Source of the DNA: Sphingomonadaceae bacterium OTU29LAMAA1
Lineage (GTDB): Bacteria; Pseudomonadota; Alphaproteobacteria; Sphingomonadales; Sphingomonadaceae
DNA: 64,000 nt
Reading direction: 5' to 3'
NCBI GenBank assembly: GCA_024072375.1
Contig: CP099617.1
Location: 3,913,001 to 3,977,000, forward strand
Both the position numbers and the translations under genes were made by a program. Positions 1 through 8,884 of the stretch are shown piece after piece. The notes beneath the pieces are model-generated. The model worked only from the letters and a program-made list of their open reading frames with translations, did no database searches and was not told the origin of the DNA. Every line of letters begins with the position of its first letter. Positions within the stretch are counted from its first letter, which is position 1.

Positions 1-581
1 TCAACAACGCCGGCGCCGGCGGCGCGCGCGAGCGGATCGGCGATATCGCGGCGGAGGATTGGGACCGGACGATGGCGCTGCTGCTGCGTTCGGTGGCGCT
101 CGGGATCCGCTTTGCGGCGCCGCTGATCGCCAGGCGGGGCGGCGGCGCGATCGTCAACACCTCATCGGTATCGGCGCTCGGCACCGGTTATGCGCCGACG
201 GCCTATTCGACCGCCAAGGCCGGGGTGCTGCACCTGACGAAGCTGGCCGCGGCCGATCTGGCCGCCGCGCGGATACGCGTCAATGCGGTGGTGCCGGGTT
301 TCATTCTCACCGGCATCTTCACGCGCAACCTCGATCTCGACGCCGACCGGCGCACGCAGGCGGATGCCATGATCGCGCGCAACGCCGCCAGGGCGCAGCC
401 GGTCGCGCGCGCCGGCCGGCCCGAGGATGTCGCTGCCGCCGTCGCCTTCCTGGCCAGCGATGATGCGGCGTTCGTCACGGGCACCCACATACTGGTCGAT
501 GGCGGCCTGACATTGGGTACGCGCGCAAGCTGGGATCCAGCCGAATCGTCGTTGCTTTCCGCGCTGGCGGCGATGCGATGA
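1..581 (+). CDS. SDR-family oxidoreductase, 3' part (5' end outside window)
   Basis: The reading frame starting at base 3 is open from the window edge to a TGA at 579-581, so the start lies upstream. The first visible residues, NNAGAG, match the NNAG motif of classical short-chain dehydrogenases. They are followed by the catalytic set: the Ser region (NTSSVSAL), and Tyr-x3-Lys in AYSTAKAG. The C-terminal part (PEDVAAAVAFLASDDAAFVTG then VDGG) is the typical SDR end. The N-terminal TGxxxGxG cofactor motif is not in the window. SDRs are cytosolic NAD(P)H-dependent enzymes acting on many alcohols and ketones, and the substrate cannot be inferred here. Confidence 0.9.
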   Translation, partial: NNAGAGGARERIGDIAAEDWDRTMALLLRSVALGIRFAAPLIARRGGGAIVNTSSVSALGTGYAPTAYSTAKAGVLHLTKLAAADLAAARIRVNAVVPGFILTGIFTRNLDLDADRRTQADAMIARNAARAQPVARAGRPEDVAAAVAFLASDDAAFVTGTHILVDGGLTLGTRASWDPAESSLLSALAAMR

Positions 582-820
582 ACGGCGCCGGCGCACGCAG
601 CCCGGTCGCGACACCCGCAGCGCGGCGGCTGCCCGGGACAGGCCGACTGACCTATTCCCGGTAGTTCCGCCCGTTCAGGCGAGCGACAGGAACATCGCAT
701 TTTCGTCTGGTCGGCGCGCAAACACCGTTCGTCTCTTATGGTTCCCGCGGCCATTGGAGAAAAGAATAACCCCGGCTAGCGACATCCTCGACGAACGGGT
801 TTTGACCGGGGGGTCAGCAA

Positions 821-1363
821 ATGACTGTGAAGACGTTGGCGGCGCGCTTTGCGCTGGTGGTTTCGTGCGGCCTGATGACGGCCACACCTGCGATGGCCCA
901 GTTCTGGCAGTGCGCACCTTATGCTCGCGAGATTTCGGGCATCTCCATCCATGGCAACGCCAACACGTGGTGGGGACAGGCCGCCGGCAAATACGCTCGC
1001 GGTCATGCGCCCAAGGTCGGCGCCGTACTTGCCTTCCAGTCCACCCGTCGCATGCGTGTCGGTCACGTCGCAATGGTGTCGCAGATCGTCAGCGATCGCG
1101 AAGTCCTGCTGACCCACGCCAACTGGTCGCGGCCCGGTGCGATCGAACGCAACGTGCGGGCGATCGACGTTTCCGCTGCCGGCGACTGGAGCGAGGTGAA
1201 GGTGTGGTACGGACCGCTCGGTGGGCTCGGCACCTCCAGCTACCCGACCAACGGCTTCATCTATTCGGATCATGCGCCGGTTAACGACGCAGCACCGATG
1301 GCGGATACCAACGTGATCGCAACCGTCGCGGCGGTGCCGGTCATCCCCACCGCGGGCGAATGA
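821..1363 (+). CDS. Secreted CHAP-domain protein (putative cysteine amidase/peptidase)
   Basis: 180 aa. A signal peptide covers about residues 1-26 (hydrophobic core, then ATPAMA before QFWQC). Cys31 in the QCAPYAR context and His82 in VGHVAMV fit the Cys and His of a CHAP domain, which cleaves peptidoglycan cross-links or related amides in the periplasm. The segment around residues 97-105 (LLTHANWSRP) fits the distal catalytic part of the fold. The C-terminal 40 residues are low complexity. The ATG follows a G-rich stretch (ACCGGGGGG) about 8 bases upstream. It stands alone: the next gene, msrB, is convergent, with only 3 bases between them. The exact substrate is unknown. Confidence 0.8.
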   Translation: MTVKTLAARFALVVSCGLMTATPAMAQFWQCAPYAREISGISIHGNANTWWGQAAGKYARGHAPKVGAVLAFQSTRRMRVGHVAMVSQIVSDREVLLTHANWSRPGAIERNVRAIDVSAAGDWSEVKVWYGPLGGLGTSSYPTNGFIYSDHAPVNDAAPMADTNVIATVAAVPVIPTAGE

Positions 1364-1366
1364 GCC

Positions 1367-1861
1367 TCAGGCTGGCTTGAAGGTCATCGCCACGCCGTTC
1401 ATGCAGTAACGCTTGCCGGTCGGCTTGGGGCCATCGTCGAATACATGGCCCAGATGTCCGCCGCATTGCCGGCAATGGACCTCTACGCGCTCCATCAGCA
1501 ACGAACGATCCGTCGTGGTCGCGACCGCATTGGGCAGCGGCGCCCAGAAGCTGGGCCAGCCGGTCCCGCTTTCGAACTTGGTTCTGGACGAGAACAACGG
1601 CAGCGCGCAGCCCTTGCAGGCGAAGGTGCCGGCGCGATGCTCGCCGTTGAGCGGGCTGGAGTACGGCCGCTCGGTGCTCTCATGGCGCAGCACGCTCCAC
1701 GCCGCATCGCCCAGCTTCTTGCGCCATTGGGCGTCGCTCATCTGCACGGGATAGCGTTCGGCCGCGGCTGCGGGGGCGCTGCGGCAGCCCCACAGGGCGA
1801 CACCCGCCAGACCGCTGGCAGCGAGGGTTAGGAACGAGCGGCGATCGGAAACATGAACCAT
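1367..1861 (-). CDS. msrB: Peptide-methionine (R)-S-oxide reductase, Tat-exported
   Basis: 164 aa. MsrB reduces the R epimer of methionine sulfoxide in proteins. The two zinc CxxC pairs are visible at Cys82/Cys85 (CKGC) and Cys130/Cys133 (CRQC), and the catalytic Cys153 lies in RYCMN. The core motifs GTGWPSFW and GGHLGHVF are intact. The N-terminus carries DRRSFLT followed by a hydrophobic stretch ending in LWGC. This is a twin-arginine signal, possibly of a Tat lipoprotein, so the enzyme probably repairs envelope proteins rather than cytosolic ones. It converges on the CHAP gene with a 3-base gap. The family call is firm; the lipoprotein status is inferred. Confidence 0.94.
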   Translation of the reverse strand: MVHVSDRRSFLTLAASGLAGVALWGCRSAPAAAAERYPVQMSDAQWRKKLGDAAWSVLRHESTERPYSSPLNGEHRAGTFACKGCALPLFSSRTKFESGTGWPSFWAPLPNAVATTTDRSLLMERVEVHCRQCGGHLGHVFDDGPKPTGKRYCMNGVAMTFKPA

Positions 1862-1910
1862 ACGGGGGATATAGGCACCGCCGCCCCCGTCCGCATCCCC
1901 GACGGGCAGA

Positions 1911-3146
1911 TCAGTAGCGGCTGATCTCGACGGGCAACTGGCGATAGCCGTGGACGAAGCAGGCGGCGACGCGGGTCGGTTCGCCGACGACGTTCACGCG
2001 CATCCGCCGCTTCGCCATCTCTTCCAGCAGGATACCGATCTGCATCTCGGCAAGACGCGCGCCGACGCAGCGGTGGATACCGTGGCCGAATGCGAGATGC
2101 CGCCGCGCGTTGGGCCGATCGACGACTATGGCATCGGCATCGGGCCCGAACACGCTTTCGTCGCGGTTGGCCGACAGATACCAGAGCGCCAGCTTGTCGC
2201 CCTCGCGGATGGTCCGTCCCATCAATTCGGTATCGCGGGTCGCCGTCCGCCGCATGTGCGCGAGCGGCGTCTGCCAGCGGATGATCTCCTGCGTCGCGTT
2301 GGGGATCAGGGCAGGGTCCGCTTCCAGCTTTGCACGGCTGTCGGGAAACCGGTCGAGGCCATAGGCGAGGGCGGACATCGTATTGCGTGTCGTGTCGTTG
2401 CCACCGACGATCAGCAGGATCAGGTTCCCGATGAATTCGAAATGATCCATGTGGCTCATCGCGTCCGAATGGATCATCATGCTGATCAGGTCGGGCGTCT
2501 GCGGCTTGCCGACCTTGCCGTTCCAGAGCTGCTGAAAATAAGCACCGCATTCGTACATGTGTCCGAGCCGCTGTCTGCGCAGTTCCTCGTTTTTGATCAG
2601 CTCGATATCGCCCGCCCAGTCCGACCAGAAGGTCAGCTTGCGCCGGTCTTCCCACGGGAAGTCGAACAGGATCGCCAGCATCTGCGTGGTCAGTTCGATC
2701 GACACCGTATCGACCCAGTCGAAACGGGTATTCCACGGCAGGCCGTCGAGCAGTTCGGCGGTGCGCTGCCGGATGTCGTCGCTCATCCGCGTCATCTCCG
2801 ACGGCGTGAACGCGGGCGCCACCGTCCGGCGCTGGGCGGTGTGGACCGGCCGGTCGCGTGCGATGAACATCGGCATGCGGACGTCGCGTTCCGGGATAAA
2901 ATCGGCCAGCGTGATGCCGCCGATCTCCGACGAATAGAGTTCCGGAAGCGATTCGACCTCGACGATCGGCTTGTAGGTCGAGATCGACCAATACGGGCCG
3001 TAGTCGCTGTGTTCGCAATAATGGACCGGCGCCTCGGCCCGCAATCGGGCGAACGGCGCCTGCCATCGGTCGTCGCGGTAAAGTTCGGCGCGGCTGACGT
3101 CGAGCGGATCCACCTGCACGTCCGCCGGCTGCATCAGGGTCGCCAT
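1911..3146 (-). CDS. Cytochrome P450, CYP153-type (alkane/fatty-acid terminal hydroxylase family)
   Basis: 411 aa from the ATG at 3146, chosen because GGAGAG lies about 5 bases upstream; longer in-frame starts lack a site. P450 landmarks: I-helix GGNDTTR at 248-254, ExxR as EIIR at 287-290 followed by WQTPLAHMRRTA, and the heme ligand Cys360 in FGHGIHRCVG. The segments YGPYWSIS, SIELTTQMLAILFDFPWEDRRKLTFWSDW and VVGEPTRVA.CFVHGYRQLPV are characteristic of the CYP153 family as I remember it, whose members oxidise terminal carbons of medium-chain alkanes and related compounds. These soluble P450s need a ferredoxin and a ferredoxin reductase, and neither is encoded nearby. The substrate is inferred from family only. 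Confidence 0.88.
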   Translation of the reverse strand: MATLMQPADVQVDPLDVSRAELYRDDRWQAPFARLRAEAPVHYCEHSDYGPYWSISTYKPIVEVESLPELYSSEIGGITLADFIPERDVRMPMFIARDRPVHTAQRRTVAPAFTPSEMTRMSDDIRQRTAELLDGLPWNTRFDWVDTVSIELTTQMLAILFDFPWEDRRKLTFWSDWAGDIELIKNEELRRQRLGHMYECGAYFQQLWNGKVGKPQTPDLISMMIHSDAMSHMDHFEFIGNLILLIVGGNDTTRNTMSALAYGLDRFPDSRAKLEADPALIPNATQEIIRWQTPLAHMRRTATRDTELMGRTIREGDKLALWYLSANRDESVFGPDADAIVVDRPNARRHLAFGHGIHRCVGARLAEMQIGILLEEMAKRRMRVNVVGEPTRVAACFVHGYRQLPVEISRY

Positions 3147-3239
3147 GATCTCTCTCCTGCTCTTTTGCCGGGAGGAGATACCCAACTGACACCTATGTCA
3201 ATTGACTACGTCAAAGCGACGACATGCGCGCGGGATGCG

Positions 3240-4463
3240 CTACCCGCGCGCGCGTTTCCAGAACGGCTTGGCACTGCCCGACTGCAACACGCCGCGACGG
3301 AACAGCCGTGCCCCGAGCGTGATAAAGATCGATACCCACAGCAATTGCCACGCGATCGCCGCGATGTGGGGCCACAATTCGGGCGACGTCGCCGCGCGAC
3401 CGGCCATTGCGAACGGCGAGGAGAGCGGGAACATCTCGGCCAGCGTCGCGATCCAGCTGCCCGGCCGCGCGGTCCCGGCCAGCGCCAGTGCCAGCATGCC
3501 CATCTGCAGGACGGATATCGGCAGCGCCAGCATCTGGATTTCGCGCGGCGTCGACGCCTGTGCGCCAACGACGAGGAATGCGGAACCCAGCAACAGATAC
3601 GCCATCGTGAAATAGGTGACGAACAGCGCGACGAATGCCGGCATGCCGACCGCGGCCTGAATGGCGAGCGCCGATGCCACTTCCGGCGGCAGCAGCGATC
3701 CCAGCTTTGCGATGATCGTCCCCCAGAAACAGACGAACAGGATCGCGACGCCGAACATGCCGAGCAGCTTGCCGAGGAACACGCTTTCCAGCGGCACGGC
3801 GGCGGCGAGCACCTCGATCACCTTGTTGTTGCGCTCTTCGGCCATCGTGCCGACGGCCTGGCTGGCGAGGAACAGGTTGAGCAGGAAGACACCGAAAACG
3901 GCGAACGACGCCGACTGGCGACGATTGCCCATCGACCCGCCTGGCCGTTCCATCGCCGTCTTCACCGCATTCACCTGCGGTACGTTGCCGTTCAGCCGGT
4001 CGGCGGCGAGCGTTTCCGCAGCAAGCAGTGCCAGATAGTCCGCGGCGCGGCGGCCGCGCGGGCCATAGAGGACCTGCGGCCTGTCGAGCGAGCCATAGAG
4101 CACGGCGGTCGCCTCGTAATCCTTGGCGGCGAATGCGGCCCGCGCCTGCGCGGCGGCATCGCCGGCGGGGCGCAGCGTGGTCAGTCCGGGGGGCGCTTCC
4201 TCGCCGCGTCGAAACACGCTGCGCAACCGGGTGTCGGCGGCGGCGATGGTTTCCGCCTGCGCGTCCGGCACGATCGCCACGATCCGCGTCTTGTCGGCCC
4301 GCCCGTCCGCGACACTCGCCGCACCCAGACCGCCGACGGCACCGAACGATCCCATGATGACGGGGGCGAACAGGAACAGCAGGAAGATCGGCGTGAACAC
4401 CGTGGCGATGAAATCGCGCCGGGCGATGGTCAGCGCCTGACGAACCGTACGGGCGAGGCTCAT
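3240..4463 (-). CDS. ABC-2 type exporter permease (NatB-like)
   Basis: 407 aa. One membrane segment lies near the N-terminus (residues about 20-42), followed by a periplasmic domain of about 130 residues. A block of about five membrane segments then runs from residue 185 to 390, beginning with the conserved MAEERNNKVIEVLAAAVP loop. This is the topology of NatB/YhaP-type ABC-2 permeases, which export Na+, antibiotics or other hydrophobic substrates. The ATG overlaps the stop of the upstream ATPase gene by 4 bases (ATGA), so the two are translationally coupled and form one transporter. The substrate is unknown. Confidence 0.88.
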   Translation of the reverse strand: MSLARTVRQALTIARRDFIATVFTPIFLLFLFAPVIMGSFGAVGGLGAASVADGRADKTRIVAIVPDAQAETIAAADTRLRSVFRRGEEAPPGLTTLRPAGDAAAQARAAFAAKDYEATAVLYGSLDRPQVLYGPRGRRAADYLALLAAETLAADRLNGNVPQVNAVKTAMERPGGSMGNRRQSASFAVFGVFLLNLFLASQAVGTMAEERNNKVIEVLAAAVPLESVFLGKLLGMFGVAILFVCFWGTIIAKLGSLLPPEVASALAIQAAVGMPAFVALFVTYFTMAYLLLGSAFLVVGAQASTPREIQMLALPISVLQMGMLALALAGTARPGSWIATLAEMFPLSSPFAMAGRAATSPELWPHIAAIAWQLLWVSIFITLGARLFRRGVLQSGSAKPFWKRARG

Positions 4464-5398
4464 GCTGCGGTCTCCTGAACGACATCGCCCGCTGCATCGC
4501 GACCGACGATCCGGACGAAGGCGTCGTGCAGGCTGGGCCGTTCGATCGACAATCCGCCGATGCCGTACCCGCGCTCGATCAGCGTCACCAGCAATCCCTC
4601 TATCCCTTCACGCGGCAACTGGAACCGCCAGCCCCCGTTGCCGTCCGGCACGGCGTCATGCGGCAGCACCGTGGCCACCGCGGCATCGGAACGGGTCGGC
4701 AGATACCGGACCTGGCTCGGCAGCGTGCCGCGGGCATCGTCCACGGTCCCCTCGAACCGGCGCTTGCCGCCGGCGATGATCGCCAGCCGGTCGCACACGC
4801 GCTCGGCATGGGCCATGATATGCGTCGAGAACAGGACGGTCGCACCGCGATCCCGCTCGGCCAGGATCAACGCCTCGAGCTTTTCCTGATTGACCGGGTC
4901 CAGCCCGGAGAACGGCTCGTCGAGGACGAGCAGGTCCGGGCGATGCACCACCGATCCCAGCAGCTGGACGAGCTGGGCCATCCCCTTGGACAGCTTCTTG
5001 ATCTTCTCGTCGATCGCGTGGCCCAGCCCGGCCGCTTCCATCATCTCGGCTGCGCGTGCCCGGCCGGTGCGACGATCCAGCCCGCGCAGGGCACCCATGA
5101 AGGCGATCGCATCGCGCGCCTTCATCGACGGATACAGGCCGCGTTCCTCCGGCAGGTAACCGACGCGGTCGCTTGCCTCGCGCGGGGAAAAATGGCCCAG
5201 GATCGATCGCCGGCCCTCGTCGGGTTCGATGATGCCCAGCAGCGTCCGCAACGTCGTCGTCTTGCCTGCGCCGTTCGGCCCCAGCACGCCGTAGATCGCA
5301 CCGCGCGGCACCGACAGGTCGACGCCGTCGACGACGCGACGATCGCCGAAACGCTTCACCAGATGTTCGGCGAATACCGCCGCTTGATCGTCCGCCAA
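4460..5398 (-). CDS. ABC transporter ATP-binding protein (NatA-like)
   Basis: 312 aa from a TTG at 5398. No ATG or GTG lies between the divergent queG start and the conserved N-terminus, so TTG is the best start, although its ribosome site (GGGCGGGA) is modest. Walker A is GPNGAGKTT (40-48), the signature LSKGMAQ (136-142), Walker B LLVLDEP (156-162) and the H-loop His193 in STHIMAH. A C-terminal extension of about 90 residues fits the DUF4162-type tail of NatA/YhaQ ATPases. It powers the coupled permease just downstream. The gene is divergent from queG with about 64 bases between them, which must hold both promoters. Confidence 0.9.
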   Translation of the reverse strand: MADDQAAVFAEHLVKRFGDRRVVDGVDLSVPRGAIYGVLGPNGAGKTTTLRTLLGIIEPDEGRRSILGHFSPREASDRVGYLPEERGLYPSMKARDAIAFMGALRGLDRRTGRARAAEMMEAAGLGHAIDEKIKKLSKGMAQLVQLLGSVVHRPDLLVLDEPFSGLDPVNQEKLEALILAERDRGATVLFSTHIMAHAERVCDRLAIIAGGKRRFEGTVDDARGTLPSQVRYLPTRSDAAVATVLPHDAVPDGNGGWRFQLPREGIEGLLVTLIERGYGIGGLSIERPSLHDAFVRIVGRDAAGDVVQETAA

Positions 5399-5462
5399 AA
5401 TCGCATCCCGCCCGTATGCCGGGCCGATGACCTCGACCCCCGATCTGTGGTAGCGGCGCGAC

Positions 5463-6518
5463 GTGTTCGAACACAAGCAGCAACCCGGCATCGAGGCGCG
5501 CATCAAGGCGAAAGCGGCGGAGCTGGGCTTCGTCGCCTGCGGCATCACCCGCGCGGACGCCGCGCCGTTGACAGCGCTCCGGTTGCGACAATGGCTGGAC
5601 GAGGGACGCCACGGCGACATGATCTGGATGGAGGAGCGGGCGCACCAGCGCGGCTCTCCGGCCGGTCTCTGGCCGGACGTGCGCAGCGTCATCGCGCTCG
5701 GCATGAGCTATGCCCCCGCCGCGGACCCGCTGCGGCTGGCGGCGGCGGGCGAGATCGGCCGCATCTCCGTCTACGCACAGGGCGGGGATTATCACGATGT
5801 GGTGAAAAAGGCGCTGAAGGCACTCGGCCGCTGGCTGGCGCAAGAGGCGGGGTGCGACCTCAAGGTGTTCGTCGACACCGCGCCGGTGATGGAAAAGCCG
5901 CTCAGCGAGGCGGCGGGGCTGGGCTGGCAGGGCAAGCATACCAACCTCGTCAGCCGCGATTCGGGCAGCTGGCTGTTCCTCGGTGCGATCTACACGACGC
6001 TCGACCTGACGCCCGACACACCCGGTCGCGACACTTGCGGCTCGTGCGACGCGTGCCAGCGGGCCTGCCCGACCGACGCCTTTCCCGCGCCCTATCGGCT
6101 CGATGCGCGGCGTTGCATCTCGTATCTGACGATCGAGCATGCCGGTCCGATCCCGGACGAATTTCGTGCGAGCCTCGGCAACCGCATCTACGGCTGCGAC
6201 GATTGCCTGAGCGTGTGCCCGTGGAACAAGTTCGCGGCATCGGCGGCGGCGAACATGGCGTTCCATCCGCGTGCCGAGCTGACGGCACCGGCGCTTGCCG
6301 ACCTGCTGGCGCTCGACGATGCCGGGTTCCGGCAGGTGTTCGCCGGATCGCCGATCAAGCGCATCGGCCGCAATCGCATGGTTCGCAACGCTGCGATCGC
6401 TGCGGGGAACAGCGGGTCGCGGGCGTTGCTGCCGGTGCTGGAACGCCTGCGCGACGATGCCGACGCGGTCGTGGCCGAGGCGGCGGCATGGGCGATCGGG
6501 CGATTGACCCGGGTCTAG
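5463..6518 (+). CDS. queG: Epoxyqueuosine reductase
   Basis: 351 aa from a GTG at 5463. QueG performs the last step of queuosine synthesis, reducing epoxyqueuosine in the wobble position of tRNAs with GUN anticodons, and uses cobalamin and two [4Fe-4S] clusters. The ferredoxin-type motifs are intact: Cys192/195/198 plus Cys202 (CGSCDACQRACP), and Cys245/248/252 (CDDCLSVCPWNK). Asp138 in VDTAPVMEK is the expected catalytic acid. The C-terminal part resembles a HEAT-like repeat (AGNSGSRALLPVLERL). It is monocistronic here. The length is slightly under that of E. coli QueG. Confidence 0.95.
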   Translation: MFEHKQQPGIEARIKAKAAELGFVACGITRADAAPLTALRLRQWLDEGRHGDMIWMEERAHQRGSPAGLWPDVRSVIALGMSYAPAADPLRLAAAGEIGRISVYAQGGDYHDVVKKALKALGRWLAQEAGCDLKVFVDTAPVMEKPLSEAAGLGWQGKHTNLVSRDSGSWLFLGAIYTTLDLTPDTPGRDTCGSCDACQRACPTDAFPAPYRLDARRCISYLTIEHAGPIPDEFRASLGNRIYGCDDCLSVCPWNKFAASAAANMAFHPRAELTAPALADLLALDDAGFRQVFAGSPIKRIGRNRMVRNAAIAAGNSGSRALLPVLERLRDDADAVVAEAAAWAIGRLTRV

Positions 6519-6546
6519 GGCAATCCCGTCCGTCGCGAAGCCGGCA

Positions 6547-6909
6547 TCATTTACCCCCGTCGCGCCGCGTCAGTGCGGCCACGCAGCTTGCGCGATCGAT
6601 CGTACTGCCATCGAGTTCCCGCGCGTCGACATACGTCACGCGCGGCGTCTCCGACCCCTTGCCGTAAAAATAGGCGTCCAGCACACAAATAGCCCCAACA
6701 AACTGGAGCTTGCGGGCGGTGCCTTCGCGGATGTCGGCATCCGGCTGGCCGAACAATTGCGTCAGGCTCGCCGCATCCTGACCGAGCACGCGCTCCAAAC
6801 CGGCGGTGGTATAGGGGATGACGGCCCGTCCGACTTTCGGCGCGACGACGCCGGGTGCGGCGCACGCACTCACCGTCAGGGTCAGAACGATCGCCGCCAG
6901 TGTCTTCAC
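6547..6909 (-). CDS. Small lipoprotein, unknown function
   Basis: 120 aa from a GTG at 6909. The N-terminus VKTLAAIVLTLTVSAC is a lipoprotein signal, with Cys16 as the lipidation site. The mature part contains the segment LGQDAASLTQLFGQPDADIREGTARKLQF, reminiscent of BamE/SmpA-like modules in which a small domain measures a ratio of parameters. It also has two further cysteines (Cys75, Cys109) that could form a disulfide. The GTG overlaps the stop of the upstream membrane protein gene by 4 bases (GTGA), so the two are co-translated. Similar short lipoproteins occur in other sphingomonads. No enzymatic motif is seen. Confidence 0.75.
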   Translation of the reverse strand: MKTLAAIVLTLTVSACAAPGVVAPKVGRAVIPYTTAGLERVLGQDAASLTQLFGQPDADIREGTARKLQFVGAICVLDAYFYGKGSETPRVTYVDARELDGSTIDRASCVAALTRRDGGK

Positions 6910-7595
6910 GCGTCGGTTCCCTTTCGCGACGCGTGGAACAGATGCGTCGCCATCGCTGCACCGAGGATCGGCGCAAACAGGTTTAGCAGCGGAACCACGA
7001 ACAGGCCGGTGCCGGCAAGCCCCAGCACGAAGCGGCGCGCCCGCGTCGCCTTGCGCCAGGCCCGCATCGTCGCATCGTCCATGTGGCGGCTGGCGACGGT
7101 CTCGCCCAGATCGCGACCCAGTAGCCATGCGTTGACGAGGAAGAAGGCAATGGCCGGCCCGATCGCGGTAAACAGCAGCGCGATATAAACCGGGATCAGC
7201 GCAAGGTTGATCGCGATCGCGCGGCCCGCCGAAGCCAGCGCCATGCGACCGGAGCGGGTGAACGCAACTGGCCGCGCCCGAGCATGCGCGACGGGGTAAT
7301 GCCGTGCCTCGACCGCGGCGACCACCTCGTCGCCGAACACGCCTATGACGGCGACAGCGACGACGCGGAACAGCAGCCACGCGCCGAGCACGAGCAGGAC
7401 GATGGCGGTAGCACCGGCCCATCCGCTGCCGGTGTCGCTGCCCACGATCGCATCGAAGGCGGCCTTGAGCGCGACGTAAAGCACGCCGCCGATCGCGGCG
7501 AAGATCGCGAGTGTCGTCGTAAGGGACTTGGCAAGAACGCGCAGGATTGCGACGTCACCGAGTTGAGCGAACGACAGGATAAGGGCGCGCAGCAT
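6906..7595 (-). CDS. EI24/CysZ-like integral membrane protein
   Basis: 229 aa from the ATG at 7595 (MLRALILSFAQLGD). A second in-frame ATG at 7622 is possible; neither has a strong ribosome site. Four to six hydrophobic segments alternate with short arginine-rich loops, and the conserved start (SFAQLGDVAILRVLAKSL) and end (FVVPLLNLFAPILGAAMATHLFH) fit the EI24 domain family. That family includes CysZ, a sulfate-uptake protein. Whether this one moves sulfate is not known: no cys genes are near. It is translationally coupled to the small lipoprotein gene that follows and is divergent from the adenosine kinase gene. Confidence 0.75.
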   Translation of the reverse strand: MLRALILSFAQLGDVAILRVLAKSLTTTLAIFAAIGGVLYVALKAAFDAIVGSDTGSGWAGATAIVLLVLGAWLLFRVVAVAVIGVFGDEVVAAVEARHYPVAHARARPVAFTRSGRMALASAGRAIAINLALIPVYIALLFTAIGPAIAFFLVNAWLLGRDLGETVASRHMDDATMRAWRKATRARRFVLGLAGTGLFVVPLLNLFAPILGAAMATHLFHASRKGTDA

Positions 7596-7677
7596 TCGTC
7601 CGGCGTGGCAATCGATCCGCATGCCGTCAACCGTCGGTACGTTGCGTGGCGGGCACCGCGTCTCTAGGAGGCGGCAT

Positions 7678-8703
7678 TTGGCAATCTTTCGGAGCGACGA
7701 TCCCTTGTCCCACCCCAAATATGACGTGGTCGCGATCGGCAATGCCATCGTCGACATCCTCGCGCAGGCCGACGACGCCTTTATCGAATCGATCGGTGTC
7801 GCGAAGGGATCGATGCAGCTGATGTTCTCGCCTGAGGACGCCGACGCGCTTTATGCCAAGATGGGTCCGGGACGCGAAGTGTCGGGCGGGTCAGCGGCGA
7901 ACACCGTGGCCGGAATCGCGGCGCTCGGCGGGCGCACTGCCTTCATAGGGCAGGTCGCCGACGACCAGCTCGGCGAGGTGTTCGCGCACGACATCCGGGC
8001 GGCCGGGGTTGCTTTCGACACCGCGGCACGGCCGGGCCAGCCGACGACCGCGCGCTGCCTGATCTTCGTGACGCCGGATGGACAGCGGACGATGAACACC
8101 TACCTCGGTGCATCGCAGTTCCTGCCCGAGGCAGCGCTCGACCTGTCGGTCATCGAGGATGCGGCGATCCTGTACCTCGAGGGGTATCTGTGGGACCCCG
8201 AGGAACCGCGCGCAGCGATGCGCGCGGCGATCGAGGCGGCGCGAAAGGCGGGGCGCAAGGTGGCCTTCACGTTGTCCGACGTGTTCTGCATCGGTCGCCA
8301 TGGCGGCGATTTTCGCAGCCTGATCGCCGATGGCCTGATCGACATCCTGTTCGCCAACGAGGGCGAATTGACGGCGCTGGCCGAGACCGACGATTTCGAG
8401 GCAGCGGCGGTAAAGCTGTCGGCGCAGGTGCCGACGCTGGTCGTGACGCGCGGCGCATCGGGTGCGTGCGCGATCCAGCACGGTACGCGTGCCGAAGTGG
8501 CCGCCGAGCCGATCGAGCGGGTGATCGACACTACCGGCGCGGGCGACCTGTTCGCGGCAGGCTTCCTCCACGGTCAGGCGCAGGGCAAGGGACTGGAACA
8601 GTCGCTTCGCCTAGGCGCGATCTGCGCGGCGGAGATCATCAGCCACTTCGGCGCCCGCCCGAACGTCGACATGAAGGCACTTGCAGCTTCCAAGCTGGGC
8701 TGA
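7678..8703 (+). CDS. PfkB-family sugar kinase, adenosine kinase type
   Basis: 341 aa from a TTG at 7678, chosen because a perfect AGGAGG sits at 7666-7671, 6 bases upstream. A TTG at 7705 with GGAG at 7691 is the alternative and would remove 9 residues. The N-terminal motif YDVVAIGNAIVDILAQ and the C-terminal anion-hole motif DTTGAGDLFAAGF, with the catalytic Asp in GAGD, define the ribokinase/PfkB fold. The central GGSAANTVAGIAALGG motif is also canonical. Alphaproteobacterial members of this shape are generally assigned to adenosine kinase, which returns adenosine to AMP. The rare start codon with a strong ribosome site is the only oddity. Confidence 0.88.
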   Translation: MAIFRSDDPLSHPKYDVVAIGNAIVDILAQADDAFIESIGVAKGSMQLMFSPEDADALYAKMGPGREVSGGSAANTVAGIAALGGRTAFIGQVADDQLGEVFAHDIRAAGVAFDTAARPGQPTTARCLIFVTPDGQRTMNTYLGASQFLPEAALDLSVIEDAAILYLEGYLWDPEEPRAAMRAAIEAARKAGRKVAFTLSDVFCIGRHGGDFRSLIADGLIDILFANEGELTALAETDDFEAAAVKLSAQVPTLVVTRGASGACAIQHGTRAEVAAEPIERVIDTTGAGDLFAAGFLHGQAQGKGLEQSLRLGAICAAEIISHFGARPNVDMKALAASKLG

Positions 8704-8706
8704 CCT

Positions 8707-8770
8707 ACCTTCCCTCTCCCATCGGGAGAGGTAACAAGCCGGCGTTAGCCGGCGAGCGGTGAGGGCAGGA
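8707..8770. repeat. Short palindromic repeat (CTCTCCC/GGGAGAG family)
   Basis: The stretch just after the kinase stop has a hairpin CTCTCCC-atc-GGGAGAG, a second hairpin GCCGGC-gtta-GCCGGC, and then GGTGAGGGCAGGAGCGA. The same order of parts, CCTCTCCC...GGGAGAGG then GGTGAGG-CAGGGGCGA, recurs at 29777-29881 and inside glyS. Downstream, about 8788-8870, lies a degenerate stretch with GCGCAGAGGCGCAGAG. It resembles the nonamer-tandem inverted repeats found at 12909 and 31794 but lacks clean arms. Confidence 0.6.
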
Positions 8771-8884
8771 GCGATGCGCTGTCTTTTTACGCGCAGAGGC
8801 GCAGAGGTATTTTTGCCTCCCGCGGCATGCGCGCCGTGAGCGCCCTCCTTGCATCTTCGTGTGAAATTACCGTCTTTGGACATG

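Noticed and set aside
582..820. Possible small gene between the SDR and CHAP genes
   Set aside because: No ORF with a start, a ribosome site and protein-like composition is seen; likely the CHAP promoter region.
1950..4478. An 840-codon open frame on the plus strand opposite the P450 and ABC permease
   Set aside because: Arg/Asp/His-rich composition typical of antisense reading in high-GC DNA; the minus-strand genes have clear motifs.
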